Counted from the stretch's first letter, positions 8,278 to 18,585 are shown. The stretch: 64,000 bases of DNA from F22 sp963668535 (GCA_963668535.1 OY764867.1:930001-994000), one strand, 5' to 3'. Numbers and translations are program-made. Notes: generated from the letters alone by a model not told the origin.

Positions 8278-9159
8278 CTAGTCATTATTATAGTAGATTA
8301 TTTTCTTTTCTTTCAACGCTTTAACTTTCAGGGTCTGCCTCATCGTGTCCATTAATTGAATCATACGAGCATGCAATAAATCCTTTTTGATGTACGAAGT
8401 AGCCATATCAAAGGGCATGACCTGCCCCCTCGTTTGCACTTCCGTAATATGAAGGAAATAGATCGCTACAGAATCCTTGATTTCAATTTGAGGTTTCTTC
8501 TTTAGATATTCCACAGGATCTTTCGTTTGCAAAGGGACCATGCTCATTACATCAGCTAGAGGCACCCAAGAATCTGCAAAATATTCAAACTTCACAGCAT
8601 GTGCCAAACTATACTTATCCAGATTATCGGCAGATTCACTATCTACAGTTTTCATCCATCGACGCACCTGATATAATTTTGGTGCGGACAAAGGGACTTT
8701 AAGCATCATTCCTCTTACAATTGGATAAGACAAGGTATAATCATCACCATGGGAATCATAAAAATCCTTCATCTGCTCTTCAGTACATACAGTATCCACC
8801 TTTTGCATAAAAAGCTCTTTTTGATAAGCATTCATCAACAAAGATGTACGGTAAGCTTGTACCATATTGTCTATATCCTTAGAATTGGGGACATTTTTTT
8901 CTGCTTGCTGCAACAATATTTGTGCATCAATCCAATGATTAACATACCGATTAGTAATCACCAATGAGTCAGAATCACTCTTGGCCTCAGCCAACAGTCC
9001 TTGTGGAATCATAGCATCCAAATCATCCTCATACAGCCACGCATTCCCAACAGACACCACTAGCGTGCGCCCATGATGATCTACTGGCGCTTGGCAGCCC
9101 AGAAAAAGGCTCCCGAAAAGCAGCCCCGTAATACCGATGATACACCTAAATTTCTTCAT
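8278..9159 (-). CDS. Lipoprotein with SurA/PpiC-type N-terminal domain
   Basis: A 293-residue putative lipoprotein, the first gene of the envelope operon. The signal peptide ends in the lipobox LFLGC, so the mature protein should be acylated on Cys and membrane-anchored. The body is mostly helical and resembles the chaperone module of SurA/PpiC proteins (VSVGNAWLYEDDLDAMIP near the start). A recognisable parvulin active domain is not obvious, so it may act as a chaperone without isomerase activity. I chose the ATG at 9159 because the longer frame to 9192 adds a segment that would bury the signal peptide. It is 7 bases upstream of surA, which supports joint expression and a shared role in folding outer-membrane proteins. 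Confidence 0.75.
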   Translation of the reverse strand: MKKFRCIIGITGLLFGSLFLGCQAPVDHHGRTLVVSVGNAWLYEDDLDAMIPQGLLAEAKSDSDSLVITNRYVNHWIDAQILLQQAEKNVPNSKDIDNMVQAYRTSLLMNAYQKELFMQKVDTVCTEEQMKDFYDSHGDDYTLSYPIVRGMMLKVPLSAPKLYQVRRWMKTVDSESADNLDKYSLAHAVKFEYFADSWVPLADVMSMVPLQTKDPVEYLKKKPQIEIKDSVAIYFLHITEVQTRGQVMPFDMATSYIKKDLLHARMIQLMDTMRQTLKVKALKEKKIIYYNND

Positions 9160-9327
9160 ACAAATATCTCCACGAAGATACAGCAAAATCATTAATACAA
9201 GAAAGGATTAACTCTTTTTTATGCAAACCTGAGCTGATTTACTACAATATATTGTTTTTTTACTACCTTTGTTAGGTGATAGTCAACGAATTACTAAAAA
9301 AACGAACACCATTATCCACATATCATT

Positions 9328-9861
9328 ATGTTAATTGACGAACGTACAATAAGACAAGAAACATTATTACATGCTGCCCAATTAATTATGGCGGCAGCAC
9401 GTACTGCCCCTAAAAGTCGTGGCGTTGATATACTTGAAATACAACTTCTCACTGATGATGACAAAACTAAATTAGCTTCACAAATGCATGTCTTACATAA
9501 AGAAAACAATCTTTCTTTTTTTGAACGAGATGCACAGAACATATTAGACGCAGGGGCTGTCATACTATTTGCTACAATCAATAAACCCCTCAATTTAGAT
9601 TGCGGGTATTGTGGATACCCCAACTGCAAGGCACGTCCTAATAACGTTCCGTGCGCATTTAACAGTACAGATTTAGGGGTTGCTATTGGATCTGCAGCAG
9701 CAACAGCTTCCAATTTGCGTATTGACAATCGCATCATGTATTCTGCAGGAAAAGCAGCATTATCATTAGGTCTATTTCCAAACTGTAATCAATGCTTTGC
9801 ACTGCCTTTATCGATAGGGAGTAAAAATATCTTTGTAGATAGAAAGTTCCCTAAAAAATAA
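9328..9861 (+). CDS. DUF2148-type ferredoxin-domain protein
   Basis: A 177-residue protein of the DUF2148 family, annotated elsewhere as ferredoxin domain-containing. The N-terminal helix (ERTIRQETLLHAAQLIMAAA) is typical. The cysteine cluster CGYCGYPNC at about residues 92-100 plus C109 in NNVPCAF and a later Cys pair around NCNQCF could hold an iron-sulfur cluster. The molecular role of the family is unknown. Its cysteines and its frequency in anaerobes suggest electron transfer. A -7-like TACCTTTG at 9264-9271 lies 56 bases upstream, although no good -33 box is visible. The glycosyltransferase gene follows after 77 bases with its own -7-like element. Confidence 0.87.
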   Translation: MLIDERTIRQETLLHAAQLIMAAARTAPKSRGVDILEIQLLTDDDKTKLASQMHVLHKENNLSFFERDAQNILDAGAVILFATINKPLNLDCGYCGYPNCKARPNNVPCAFNSTDLGVAIGSAAATASNLRIDNRIMYSAGKAALSLGLFPNCNQCFALPLSIGSKNIFVDRKFPKK

Positions 9862-9938
9862 TTTGTATTTTTGTTGCAAAGATCTTATTGTTTAAGACTA
9901 TTTCTAGTCTTTATAGTTACTCTAATTTCATCTTCACT

Positions 9939-10847
9939 ATGGCATGGTATAGTAAATATTTAACTGTTTTTGAGCAACCTCTAGATAGTATTCCTAATGA
10001 GATCAAACAGGAAATCAAAAACAAAATTCAATCTGTTCATTCAGACTCTCCCCTAGTCTCCGTTGTACTCATAGCTCACAACGAAGAGACACATTTATTA
10101 TCTTGCCTTTGGTCATTATGCGAAAACAAGACCAATTATCCCGTAGAGATTTTAGTTGTCAATAACAATTCGACCGATTCTACTGTACCATTACTAGAAG
10201 AATTAGGCGTACACTGGTTTGATGAGACAAAAAAGGGGCCAGGATTTGCAAGACAACGCGGTTTAGAGGAAGCACGTGGAACATACCACTTGTGCATTGA
10301 TTCGGATACAATATATCCACCAGAATACATCAACACCCACATGAAATATCTTGTACGCCCTGACGTGGCATGCACATACGGATTATGGAGTTTCATACCT
10401 ACAAAGAAAAATCCAGCGTGGGCATTGGCCATCTATGAAGGATTACGTGACATGCACCTACGCCTTCAAAATCTAAAACGCCCTGAACTAAATGTACGAG
10501 GGATGGTAATGGGATTTCGCACAGAATACGGACGTAAAATTGGTTTTCGTACCGACATTAAGCGCGGAGAAGATGGATCTTTAGCGCTTGCAATGAAGCC
10601 ACTAGGCAAGTTATGTTTTGTCACTTCTCGTAAAGCACGTGTACTTACCTGCAATTCAACTTTAGACCAAGACGGCTCATTGATGAACAGCATTAAAGTA
10701 CGTATCAAAAAGGCACTTCGGGGCTTCACAGGCCTATTCACTACAAGAGAGAATTATGACTCTGATGACACATCCAATATTATCACTCAAGATAATCACT
10801 CCCCTAAGAAACAGACTCCACAAAAAGAGTCTAATCAATCCATATAG
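9939..10847 (+). CDS. Family 2 glycosyltransferase
   Basis: A 302-residue GT-A fold glycosyltransferase. The nucleotide-sugar-binding strand reads VSVVLIAHNEE, followed by VEILVVNNNSTDST and the metal-binding DSD in HLCIDSDTIYPPEYI (about residues 125-130). The acceptor half is compact, and no transmembrane segment is seen, so it is cytosolic or peripheral. The frame is open back to a TTG at 9888. I prefer the ATG at 9939, because a TATTTTTG -7-like element at 9866-9873 would place transcription start near 9880, too close for the TTG. The C-terminal 30 residues are polar and rich in Ser, Asp and Gln. The substrate cannot be deduced, and no capsule or O-antigen cluster surrounds it. Confidence 0.86.
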   Translation: MAWYSKYLTVFEQPLDSIPNEIKQEIKNKIQSVHSDSPLVSVVLIAHNEETHLLSCLWSLCENKTNYPVEILVVNNNSTDSTVPLLEELGVHWFDETKKGPGFARQRGLEEARGTYHLCIDSDTIYPPEYINTHMKYLVRPDVACTYGLWSFIPTKKNPAWALAIYEGLRDMHLRLQNLKRPELNVRGMVMGFRTEYGRKIGFRTDIKRGEDGSLALAMKPLGKLCFVTSRKARVLTCNSTLDQDGSLMNSIKVRIKKALRGFTGLFTTRENYDSDDTSNIITQDNHSPKKQTPQKESNQSI

Positions 10848-10885
10848 CAAAGACTAAACGTAGCAGTGAATAGTTGGCACACTAC

Positions 10886-10932
10886 AAAAAGGCTATAGCA
10901 CTCCCACCATGAGGTATGCTATAGCCTTTTTT
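10886..10932. terminator. Bidirectional terminator between glycosyltransferase and RND genes
   Basis: A 15-bp inverted repeat pairs 10886-10900 (AAAAAGGCTATAGCA) with 10917-10931, with flanking A and T runs on both sides, so it serves both convergent transcripts. Confidence 0.88.
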
Positions 10933-10967
10933 ATAAGGAATTCTTCTATATTTTTGATTACTATATA

Positions 10968-13900
10968 CTAACTTGACTTCTTTCCATAATACTTCCCCTT
11001 CAGCATCTTGAAGTACAACAATGGCACCACAATCAGAGTCAACACAGTGGATGTAATCGTTCCTCCCATCAAAGAAATGGCCAAGCCTTGAAACAATGGA
11101 TCAAATAAGATAACAATTGCCCCAAGTACCACAGTACCTGCTGTCAAAATAATAGGTAGGGTACGTACAGCACCTGCCTCAACAACCGCTTGTTTTAAAT
11201 CCACCCCTTCTTTAAGACGGATATTAATAAAATCGATCAACAAGACTGAGTTACGCACCATTACTCCTGCCAGAGCTATGAAACCAATCATAGATGTCGC
11301 ACTGAAATAGCTACCCATCACCCAGTGACCGACCACAATACCGATCAATGACAGAGGAATGGCTGCCAACATCACGATAGGCACCAAAAAGTCTTGAAAC
11401 CACCCTACGATTAAGAGATAAATAATAAGAATAGCCACCATAAAAGCGATACCTAAATCACGAAAGACTTCGTAGGTAATTTGCCATTCACCATCCCATT
11501 TCACCGTATAATTATCTTCATATTTAGGTTGACCATTGTTCAACAAACTTAGAGAATATCCTTCCGGAATCGAAATCTTTTTGATATTCTTTTCTAAGTT
11601 CAGCATCGCATATATCGGACTTTCCAAATCACCAGCCAACTCAGCAGTCACATACACACATTCCATCTGATCTTTGCGCATGATACTAGGAGCCTGTTTC
11701 TGCGTTTTCAAATTGGTCACATCTCCTACGCGCACCACCTGCCCCATTTGATTCACAATAGGTAAATCGGAGAGTTCATCGGCACTCATTTTATCCGCTT
11801 CATCTAACTCTAAAACAATAGGAATGGGTGAAATAGCCAAATCTTGGTGCAACGTACCTACCGTACGTCCTGACACAGCTGCTTGTAAATTATCGGCTAC
11901 TTGTGCTGGAATAATTCCCATACGCATAGCTTTATCTCTATCGACTTCAAAGTGCCATTCTTCTTGAGGCGCCTCATACATTATGTCCACATCCACAATT
12001 CCATGGGCATCTTCCATCATTTTCTTGATACGTTGAGCGATAGCTAATCGAACTTCAGGATTTGGTCCATATACTTCAGTAACCATAGTGGATAACACCG
12101 GTGGACCAGGAGGAACTTCAACGACCTTCACATTGGCATTGTGACGGCGACCAATTTCTTGAATTTTAGGACGCATCCTCTTGGCAATATCATGACTTTC
12201 TTCACTACGGTCATGCTTATCCAAAAGATTCACTTGTATATCGGCCACATTGTCTCCACGTCTTAAATCGTAGTGACGCATCAAACCATTAAAACTAATC
12301 GGAGCCGATGTGCCTACATAAGTTTGATAATCATGCACCAAAGGTTCGGTAGCTAGATACAATCCAATCTCTTGAGCTACTTCGTTTGTATTTTCCAACG
12401 TTGTACCTTCGGGCATATCAATAACCACTTGGAATTCATTTTTGTTGTCAAATGGCAACATTTTCACAGGAACAACCCGGAAGAAGAACAGCGATACCGA
12501 TGCCAACAATAGCACAACTGTCACTAGCATAAAGACCCAACGATACATACGATTATCCAACATAGGCTGAATAGCCCATCGATACGCTTTATACAATTTC
12601 GTTTCTTTGACATCATATTCAGCTTTCGTCTCTGTATAGACTTCTCCAGGCTTTTCTTTTTCAGGTAACTGCCCCGTCATAAAAGTCTCCATGGCATCAT
12701 GATGTTGTTGCGCCTCTTTCAATGCCATTTTTTCTATCCGTTTCTGATGTAATTTCTCCGCTTGTTTTTGTTCCTTGGTTCTAAGAAATATATACCCAAG
12801 ATAAGGAGTCAAAGTTAGCGCGACCAAAAGAGAAAACAACATCGCTATAGTAGCCCCAATAGGCATAGGACTCATATATGGCCCCATCAATCCTGATACA
12901 AATGCCATAGGAAGAACAGCAGCAATCACCGTAAACGTAGCAAGTATCGTAGGATTGCCCACTTCATTTATCGCAAACAAAGCTGCATCACGCATGGATG
13001 GATACTTCATCTTAAAGTGCCTATGCATATTTTCAGCCACAATAATGGAGTCATCCACTACAATACCCGTCACAAACACAAGTGCAAATAAAGTGATACG
13101 ATTCAGCGTATAATCCATAAAGTAATAAGCAAACAGTGTCAGCGCAAAAGTAACAGGTACAGAAAGGAAGACAACTAGTCCGCCACGCCACCCCATAGCC
13201 AAGGCAACAAATAAAGTCACAGCTATAATAGCCCCCATGAGATGCACCAATAGTTCAGACACTTTTTCCGACGCAGACGCCCCATAGTTACGTGTTACCG
13301 CCACATGCACATCACTCGCAATTTGTTCACGTTTCATATGATCAACTTTCTCCAAAATGCGAGAAGATAGCTTCATTGCGTCCGTACCACTCTGCTTACT
13401 CACAGCAATAGTCACCGCAGGATGTCCTTCATATGTTACATATTGTGTAGGAACAGCTGGTCCCTCTTCTACAGCAGCCACATCACGTAGATACACGGGG
13501 TGCCCACTATTCATGCCCACAATAAGGCGTTCTACCTCCTGAGCATTGTGCAGAAAATTACCTGTTTCCACACAAAACACATTATCTCCTTTGTATGCCT
13601 GCCCTGATTCCATCTGCATATTGGCTCCTTGAATATACTGAGCTACAGTTTTTAAGTCAAGGTTCATACCAGACAACTTACTACGATCAACCACAACACG
13701 AAGCTGCTTAGCACGTCCACCAATCAGTTTGACCGCAGTAACATGCTTAATTTTCTTGATTTCTTGTTCAATAAATTGCGCCTGTTGATACAATTGGTAA
13801 TCATCAACCTCCTTGTGATCACTCCAAACAGTCATGGCCAATACAGGCACATCATCGATCGATCGAGTCTTGACGATAGGCATGCTCACACCATTGGGCA

Positions 13901-14270
13901 TCTGATCCATATGTTTCATAATCTCATTGTATAGTTTCACTAGAGATTCTTCCACATTTTCACCAACGTAAAACTGGACAGTCAGCATCGCTTGACCATT
14001 CATACTGGAACTATACAAATGCTCTACTCCCTTGACATTGCTAATCACGCGTTCAAGTGGAGCTATCACACGCATCTCTACTTCTTTGGGAGATGCACCA
14101 GGCATTTGTAGAAATATATCGGCTGCTGGAACTTCTATCTGAGGTTCCTCCTCACGGGGAATAAGAGAGATGCTATATGCACCTATCAACAAAAAGGCCA
14201 CCATGAGCAGCAGGGAAAGTTTACTTTGTAAGAAGCCGCTTGCTACACGGCCCGCTAATCCTTGTTGCAT
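10968..14270 (-). CDS. RND efflux transporter, inner-membrane permease
   Basis: Resistance-nodulation-division pump of 1100 residues, the proton-driven inner-membrane part of a tripartite exporter. The protein shows the two-fold repeat of the family, each half with a leading helix and six clustered helices. The fourth-helix motif GIVVDDSIIVAENMHRH (about residue 405) carries the aspartate pair used for proton relay. A charged insertion of about 70 residues (roughly 495-570, rich in Lys, Glu and Gln) lies on the cytoplasmic side between the halves and is longer than in AcrB. The substrate class cannot be fixed; the family includes drug and metal exporters. It is the last gene of the outer-membrane factor, adaptor, pump operon read from 16754. 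Confidence 0.92.
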   Translation of the reverse strand: MQQGLAGRVASGFLQSKLSLLLMVAFLLIGAYSISLIPREEEPQIEVPAADIFLQMPGASPKEVEMRVIAPLERVISNVKGVEHLYSSSMNGQAMLTVQFYVGENVEESLVKLYNEIMKHMDQMPNGVSMPIVKTRSIDDVPVLAMTVWSDHKEVDDYQLYQQAQFIEQEIKKIKHVTAVKLIGGRAKQLRVVVDRSKLSGMNLDLKTVAQYIQGANMQMESGQAYKGDNVFCVETGNFLHNAQEVERLIVGMNSGHPVYLRDVAAVEEGPAVPTQYVTYEGHPAVTIAVSKQSGTDAMKLSSRILEKVDHMKREQIASDVHVAVTRNYGASASEKVSELLVHLMGAIIAVTLFVALAMGWRGGLVVFLSVPVTFALTLFAYYFMDYTLNRITLFALVFVTGIVVDDSIIVAENMHRHFKMKYPSMRDAALFAINEVGNPTILATFTVIAAVLPMAFVSGLMGPYMSPMPIGATIAMLFSLLVALTLTPYLGYIFLRTKEQKQAEKLHQKRIEKMALKEAQQHHDAMETFMTGQLPEKEKPGEVYTETKAEYDVKETKLYKAYRWAIQPMLDNRMYRWVFMLVTVVLLLASVSLFFFRVVPVKMLPFDNKNEFQVVIDMPEGTTLENTNEVAQEIGLYLATEPLVHDYQTYVGTSAPISFNGLMRHYDLRRGDNVADIQVNLLDKHDRSEESHDIAKRMRPKIQEIGRRHNANVKVVEVPPGPPVLSTMVTEVYGPNPEVRLAIAQRIKKMMEDAHGIVDVDIMYEAPQEEWHFEVDRDKAMRMGIIPAQVADNLQAAVSGRTVGTLHQDLAISPIPIVLELDEADKMSADELSDLPIVNQMGQVVRVGDVTNLKTQKQAPSIMRKDQMECVYVTAELAGDLESPIYAMLNLEKNIKKISIPEGYSLSLLNNGQPKYEDNYTVKWDGEWQITYEVFRDLGIAFMVAILIIYLLIVGWFQDFLVPIVMLAAIPLSLIGIVVGHWVMGSYFSATSMIGFIALAGVMVRNSVLLIDFINIRLKEGVDLKQAVVEAGAVRTLPIILTAGTVVLGAIVILFDPLFQGLAISLMGGTITSTVLTLIVVPLLYFKMLKGKYYGKKSS

Positions 14271-14293
14271 AAGAAATATATTTAAAGAGTGGA

Positions 14294-15382
14294 TTATTGA
14301 ACATTTACGTGAGCACCATTATATAGTCGCTTACCAGCAGGTACTATCAGATTATCTTGAAGAGAAACTCCAGAAAGGATTTCTACATAGGCTCCTTGAC
14401 TTCGTCCAAGGCGCACCCATTTCAAGAGTGCTTGTTGATCTTTGGTCACGACATATACTCCCACTAAGTCTCCTTGGGATACAAGCACATTACTGGGGAT
14501 CCAGATCCCTTGTTGACTCTCTGTATCCACATTGTTTTGGCGGAGAGGTAATTGTACCTCGACATGCATACCAGATAACAATTTCCCTTGAATATCTTGT
14601 GGCACAGCTACTGTTACTTGATATTGCCCACCAGTTGCAACCGACGACATACTATGTTCTGTTATTTTTGCTTTGAAATGCATCTTGGCTGCTGGCACAC
14701 TGATTGACGCCAAACTGTCCACTTGTAACAGCGCAATAGCCGATTCGCCAATTTGTGTTTGAATCACCATATCTCCAGCCTTTTCTACGGTAACTAAAGG
14801 CATGCCAGGGTGTGCCAAACTTCCTTGATCAGCTTGTACATCGGTAACCAATCCTGCAAAAGGTGCCTTAATCTGCGTGTAAGTTAGGTGCGCTTGGACC
14901 TCACGGACCATTTCTTGTGCAGCCTTCAGATTGGCAGTAATAGCATCGTAATGCAGTTTGACGTTTTCATATTCTTTGGAAGAGCAACTCCCCTTGGCCA
15001 ATAAACGAGCGAAACGCGCTTCATCTAATTTCGCGACATCATATGCAGCTTTAGCCTGGTTGACCATACTCTGTGCTTGTACCTTCTTGGCTTGTAGTTC
15101 CTGATCACTAATCATGACGAGCAACTGCCCTTTGCGTACTTTTTGTCCTTTTAGTACAGCAACTTTCTGCACATATCCCATGATGCGAGTCCCCAATCGA
15201 GCAATATCATTCGATTGTACACGTCCACTCGCAATTATATTATCTGCCTGACGCACTGTCGGAGTGACTACAGTTACTGCCATAGGCTTTTTATCGGTTT
15301 TATGATGTGATGACTTATGTCCACAACTTGACATAGTCACAAGTAGCATTAGCGTAAAACCTAAAGTGATTAACTTCTTCAT
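14294..15382 (-). CDS. RND efflux periplasmic adaptor (membrane fusion protein)
   Basis: A 362-residue lipoprotein adaptor that bridges the RND pump and the TolC-type channel. The signal peptide ends in the lipobox MSSC, predicting lipid anchoring to the membrane. The lipoyl-like half-motifs (GYVQKVAVLKGQKVRKGQLL and the later APFAGLVTDVQADQG) flank a helical hairpin of about 90 residues that carries Ala- and Gln-rich heptads. A beta-barrel domain and a membrane-proximal domain follow. It is 46 bases downstream of the tolC-like gene and 23 bases upstream of the pump gene, so the three form one unit. The hairpin is of ordinary length for this family. Confidence 0.92.
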   Translation of the reverse strand: MKKLITLGFTLMLLVTMSSCGHKSSHHKTDKKPMAVTVVTPTVRQADNIIASGRVQSNDIARLGTRIMGYVQKVAVLKGQKVRKGQLLVMISDQELQAKKVQAQSMVNQAKAAYDVAKLDEARFARLLAKGSCSSKEYENVKLHYDAITANLKAAQEMVREVQAHLTYTQIKAPFAGLVTDVQADQGSLAHPGMPLVTVEKAGDMVIQTQIGESAIALLQVDSLASISVPAAKMHFKAKITEHSMSSVATGGQYQVTVAVPQDIQGKLLSGMHVEVQLPLRQNNVDTESQQGIWIPSNVLVSQGDLVGVYVVTKDQQALLKWVRLGRSQGAYVEILSGVSLQDNLIVPAGKRLYNGAHVNVQ

Positions 15383-15428
15383 AATAGCTAGATGTATTTA
15401 GTTTGTTTGATATGAAATAGAGATTGAA

Positions 15429-16754
15429 TTACTGAGCAGTCACTAATCTTAGCATAGCGATAGTCACATTCTTTTTAAATAAAGCTTGTTCGAGCATAAG
15501 TTCTTGCTGAGCTTGTTGAGCTTGCACACGGAGTAAATCACTTGTAGGTGACAAACCTTCGGCATATCTATCCTGTAATATACGGTATGCTTCGGCAGTT
15601 TGAGCAGCCATTACTCTTGTTTGTTTGATCTCCTGTTTGACCACATCTAGTTGTCGTTTCACATGAAAATATTCAGCTTGAGCTTTATTTTTTTGTTCTA
15701 ACAATTGGGACTGCAATTTCTTCACTTGGAAACGTGCTCCTCGAATTTTGTGGTAATTTTGACTTCCCTTAAACAAAGTCCAAGTCATATTTACTCCCAA
15801 CAAATAACTATTCTGTGAAAAGCCGAAAGCTTCATTATCGTTCAATTGGTAGGTACCAAAGGCGTTGATACGTGGTAAATAAGCCAACTTACTAGCTCGC
15901 ACTTGGTTCTTGGCCGCTTGTACACCCGCTTGGTAGGCTAATATATCTGTGCGTCCCATAACACTCGCTTCATTGACATCCACAGGAATATCCCAAGCAA
16001 TGGAATCGACAACATACACCTTGCCTTCCACTGGTGTTTCACCCATAAGTATGGCCAATTGATCACTGGCATTGTGCACCCCCGCTTCGGCCGTAGTGAC
16101 TTGTGTATGCATCTGTAGACTATACGCCTTTGCTTGTAGTAAATCGGACTGCAATATCAACCCTTCCTCACGCATGCCACGTGCTCTTTCTAAAAAGGCA
16201 TCCGCTGCTTTAGCTGCTCGCCTCATAACTCCAACATTTTTATAGGCCAAGCCTAATTGTAAATACTGTTGAGCTATCTGGAAACGAGTATATTCACCCA
16301 TACGTTTTGCTCCTAATCGCTTTGCATCAGCCGCCGATTTCGCTGCCAGTCTCATGTACATAGCATCGACATTAAGGAGAGGTTGCATCAATTTTATTTG
16401 CGCTGAATAATCATGAGAAGCTCCTGGATCATTTAATAAGTCGGGAGCAAAATCAGCTTGTGTGACAATGCGCTGATTTAATTTAAACCCAAAGGCATTC
16501 AATGGATTATCTGTCACCATCGCATTGTAGCTTACTTCGACCTGAGGAAGAAAAGCAGCATTTGCTTCTGCACTTTGCGCCTTAGCGATTTCTGCCTCTA
16601 GAGTATGTTGCTTCAATTGGGCGTTAAACTCCAATGCACGTGCAGTAGCGACATCCAATTGGAGATGCTCCTGCTGGGTTTGGGCCTTTAAGGGGGATAA
16701 AAAAGGTATTAAGACTACAATCAGTCCCCCGATTGCTGTACAAATTCGTTTCAT
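15429..16754 (-). CDS. TolC-family outer-membrane efflux protein
   Basis: A 441-residue outer-membrane factor, the exit duct of the tripartite pump. A signal peptide ends near LKAQT. The protein then shows the duplicated TolC pattern of long amphipathic helices separated by short beta segments, such as LDVATARALEFNAQLKQ in the first half and EASVMGRTDILAYQAGVQAA opening the second. There is no lipobox, unlike OprM-type relatives. It is the first gene of the operon, preceded by a near-perfect promoter at 16783-16814, with transcription predicted to start about 20 bases before the start codon. No regulator gene is adjacent, so induction cannot be inferred. Confidence 0.92.
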   Translation of the reverse strand: MKRICTAIGGLIVVLIPFLSPLKAQTQQEHLQLDVATARALEFNAQLKQHTLEAEIAKAQSAEANAAFLPQVEVSYNAMVTDNPLNAFGFKLNQRIVTQADFAPDLLNDPGASHDYSAQIKLMQPLLNVDAMYMRLAAKSAADAKRLGAKRMGEYTRFQIAQQYLQLGLAYKNVGVMRRAAKAADAFLERARGMREEGLILQSDLLQAKAYSLQMHTQVTTAEAGVHNASDQLAILMGETPVEGKVYVVDSIAWDIPVDVNEASVMGRTDILAYQAGVQAAKNQVRASKLAYLPRINAFGTYQLNDNEAFGFSQNSYLLGVNMTWTLFKGSQNYHKIRGARFQVKKLQSQLLEQKNKAQAEYFHVKRQLDVVKQEIKQTRVMAAQTAEAYRILQDRYAEGLSPTSDLLRVQAQQAQQELMLEQALFKKNVTIAMLRLVTAQ

Positions 16755-16782
16755 AAATAAGTTAGTTTGTTAATCTTTACTG

Positions 16783-16814
16783 CAAATATACAATGAATTG
16801 ATTAACCGTACAAA
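16783..16814 (-). promoter_or_regulatory. Promoter of the efflux operon
   Basis: On the minus strand TTTG (16811-16814) is followed after 20 bases by TATATTTG (16783-16790), an exact match to the Bacteroidota TTTG-N19-21-TAnnTTTG consensus. It points into the tolC-like gene. Confidence 0.8.
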
Positions 16815-16884
16815 TAGACTTTACCTATTGAAACATAGAAGTGTCCTATAACATGTGTACAGCAAAGGATGTAATAGAACACAA

Positions 16885-16918
16885 AAGGAGGGTTGACCGA
16901 TATTGGTCAACCCTCCTT
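16885..16918 (-). terminator. Terminator after RNase Y gene
   Basis: A perfect 14-bp GC-rich inverted repeat pairs 16885-16898 (AAGGAGGGTTGACC) with 16905-16918 across a 6-base loop. On the minus strand it is followed by a short T run and lies 22 bases beyond the rny stop codon. Confidence 0.85.
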
Positions 16919-16939
16919 ATATAATATATTTTGTATCTA

Positions 16940-18481
16940 CTACTTCGCGTAAGCTACAGAGCGCGTCTCACGAATAACCGTAATTTTCACCTGTCCTGGA
17001 TACGTCATTTCATCTTGAATCTTCTTAGCGATTTCGTCTGAAAGTTGTTCTGTTTGTGCATCATCAATCTTTTCAGAACCTACAATAACACGAAGTTCGC
17101 GTCCCGCTTGAATTGCATAAGTCTTGGTAACACCTGGATAACTCATTGCAATTTGTTCCAAATCATTCAAACGCTTGATATAAGCTTCAACGATTTCGCG
17201 GCGAGCACCTGGGCGTGCACCTGAGATGGCATCACAGACTTGTACGATAGGTGCCAACAATGAAGTCATTTCACATTCATCATGGTGAGCACCAATAGCA
17301 TTGCAAATATCTGGTTTTTCTTTACAACGTTCAGCAAGCTTCATACCAAGCAATGCGTGTGGCAATTCTGGTTCCTCATCAGGCACCTTACCGATATCAT
17401 GTAATAGACCAGCACGTTTCGCACGTTTAGGATTCAAACCAAGCTCAGTAGCCATTATAGCACAAAGGTTGGCTGTTTCACGAGCATGTTGTAATAAGTT
17501 TTGACCATATGAGCTACGGTATTTCATCTTACCTATAGTGCGGATAAGTTCTGGATGAAGGCCATGGATACCTAGGTCAATAGCTGTACGCTTACCTGTT
17601 TCGATGATTTCTTCTTCCAATTGCTTACGTACTTTAGTCACCACCTCTTCAATACGAGCTGGGTGGATACGACCATCAGTAACCAATTGATGTAGAGCCA
17701 AACGAGCCACTTCACGGCGCACAGGATCAAACCCAGAAAGAATAATTGCTTCAGGAGTATCATCCACTACGATTTCAATACCAGTAGCAGCTTCAAGTGC
17801 ACGGATATTACGTCCTTCACGACCAATAATACGTCCCTTAATCTCGTCTGAATCAATATGAAAAACAGTCACAGAATTTTCAATCGCTGTTTCTGTTGCC
17901 ACACGTTGAATCGTTTGAATGATGATACGCTTTGCTTCTTTATTGGCAGAAATCTTGGCATCATCTACAATTTCATTGATATAGGCTTGTGCTTCAGTTT
18001 TGGCTTCACCCTTAAGCGTTTCCACCATTCGTTCTTTAGCTTCTTCGGCCGATAATCCAGAAATAGTTTCTAACTTCTCGATCTCTTGCTTTTGAAGCGC
18101 ATCAAGCTCCTCATGTTTACGTTCTACAGCTTGAATCTGACGATCAAGATCATTCTTAAGACGGTCAGCTTCTTGACGCTTACGTTTTGCATCTTCTTGA
18201 CGTTGAGACACGGATATTTCACGTTGTTTCAATTTGTGTTCTGCCGACTGTATTCTTGAAGTACGAGATTGTACTTCTTTTTCTAAATCAGCCTTTTTAT
18301 TCAAGAAGTTTTCTTTTACTTCGAGTAACTTATCTTTTTTCAAAGCCTCAGCTTCGATTTCGGCTTCGCGCATAAATTTCTCGTATTTCTCCTTCTGAAC
18401 TTTCATCATCCAGAAGTATGCTGCCACAGCTCCTATAGCTAGGCATACTAGTCCGACAATTGCCGGGATAACCATAGTCAT
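16940..18481 (-). CDS. rny: Ribonuclease Y
   Basis: Membrane-anchored endoribonuclease of 513 residues that starts mRNA decay. The domains run in the canonical order. An N-terminal transmembrane helix (residues about 4-24) is followed by a long coiled coil rich in Lys, Glu and Gln (about 28-195). The KH domain carries the GREGRNIR loop (about 212-219). The HD domain has the metal-binding HDIGK near residue 362 and a second histidine pair in AIGAHHDE. The length is that of the family. It follows zapA by 104 bases, and the three minus-strand genes coiled-coil, zapA and rny may share the promoter at 19293-19322. Confidence 0.95.
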   Translation of the reverse strand: MTMVIPAIVGLVCLAIGAVAAYFWMMKVQKEKYEKFMREAEIEAEALKKDKLLEVKENFLNKKADLEKEVQSRTSRIQSAEHKLKQREISVSQRQEDAKRKRQEADRLKNDLDRQIQAVERKHEELDALQKQEIEKLETISGLSAEEAKERMVETLKGEAKTEAQAYINEIVDDAKISANKEAKRIIIQTIQRVATETAIENSVTVFHIDSDEIKGRIIGREGRNIRALEAATGIEIVVDDTPEAIILSGFDPVRREVARLALHQLVTDGRIHPARIEEVVTKVRKQLEEEIIETGKRTAIDLGIHGLHPELIRTIGKMKYRSSYGQNLLQHARETANLCAIMATELGLNPKRAKRAGLLHDIGKVPDEEPELPHALLGMKLAERCKEKPDICNAIGAHHDECEMTSLLAPIVQVCDAISGARPGARREIVEAYIKRLNDLEQIAMSYPGVTKTYAIQAGRELRVIVGSEKIDDAQTEQLSDEIAKKIQDEMTYPGQVKITVIRETRSVAYAK

Positions 18482-18585
18482 ACTTGTTTTTATTGTTTTG
18501 AGGGTTATACACTATAAAAAAACATCAAACACTTGTACATTGTTAAGCCAAAGATTAACAAAGAACATGCGTTGATGTATACTAA

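Noticed and set aside
18482..18585. 6S RNA next to zapA as in E. coli
   Set aside because: The gap is only 104 bases and shows no extended hairpin with a central bubble.
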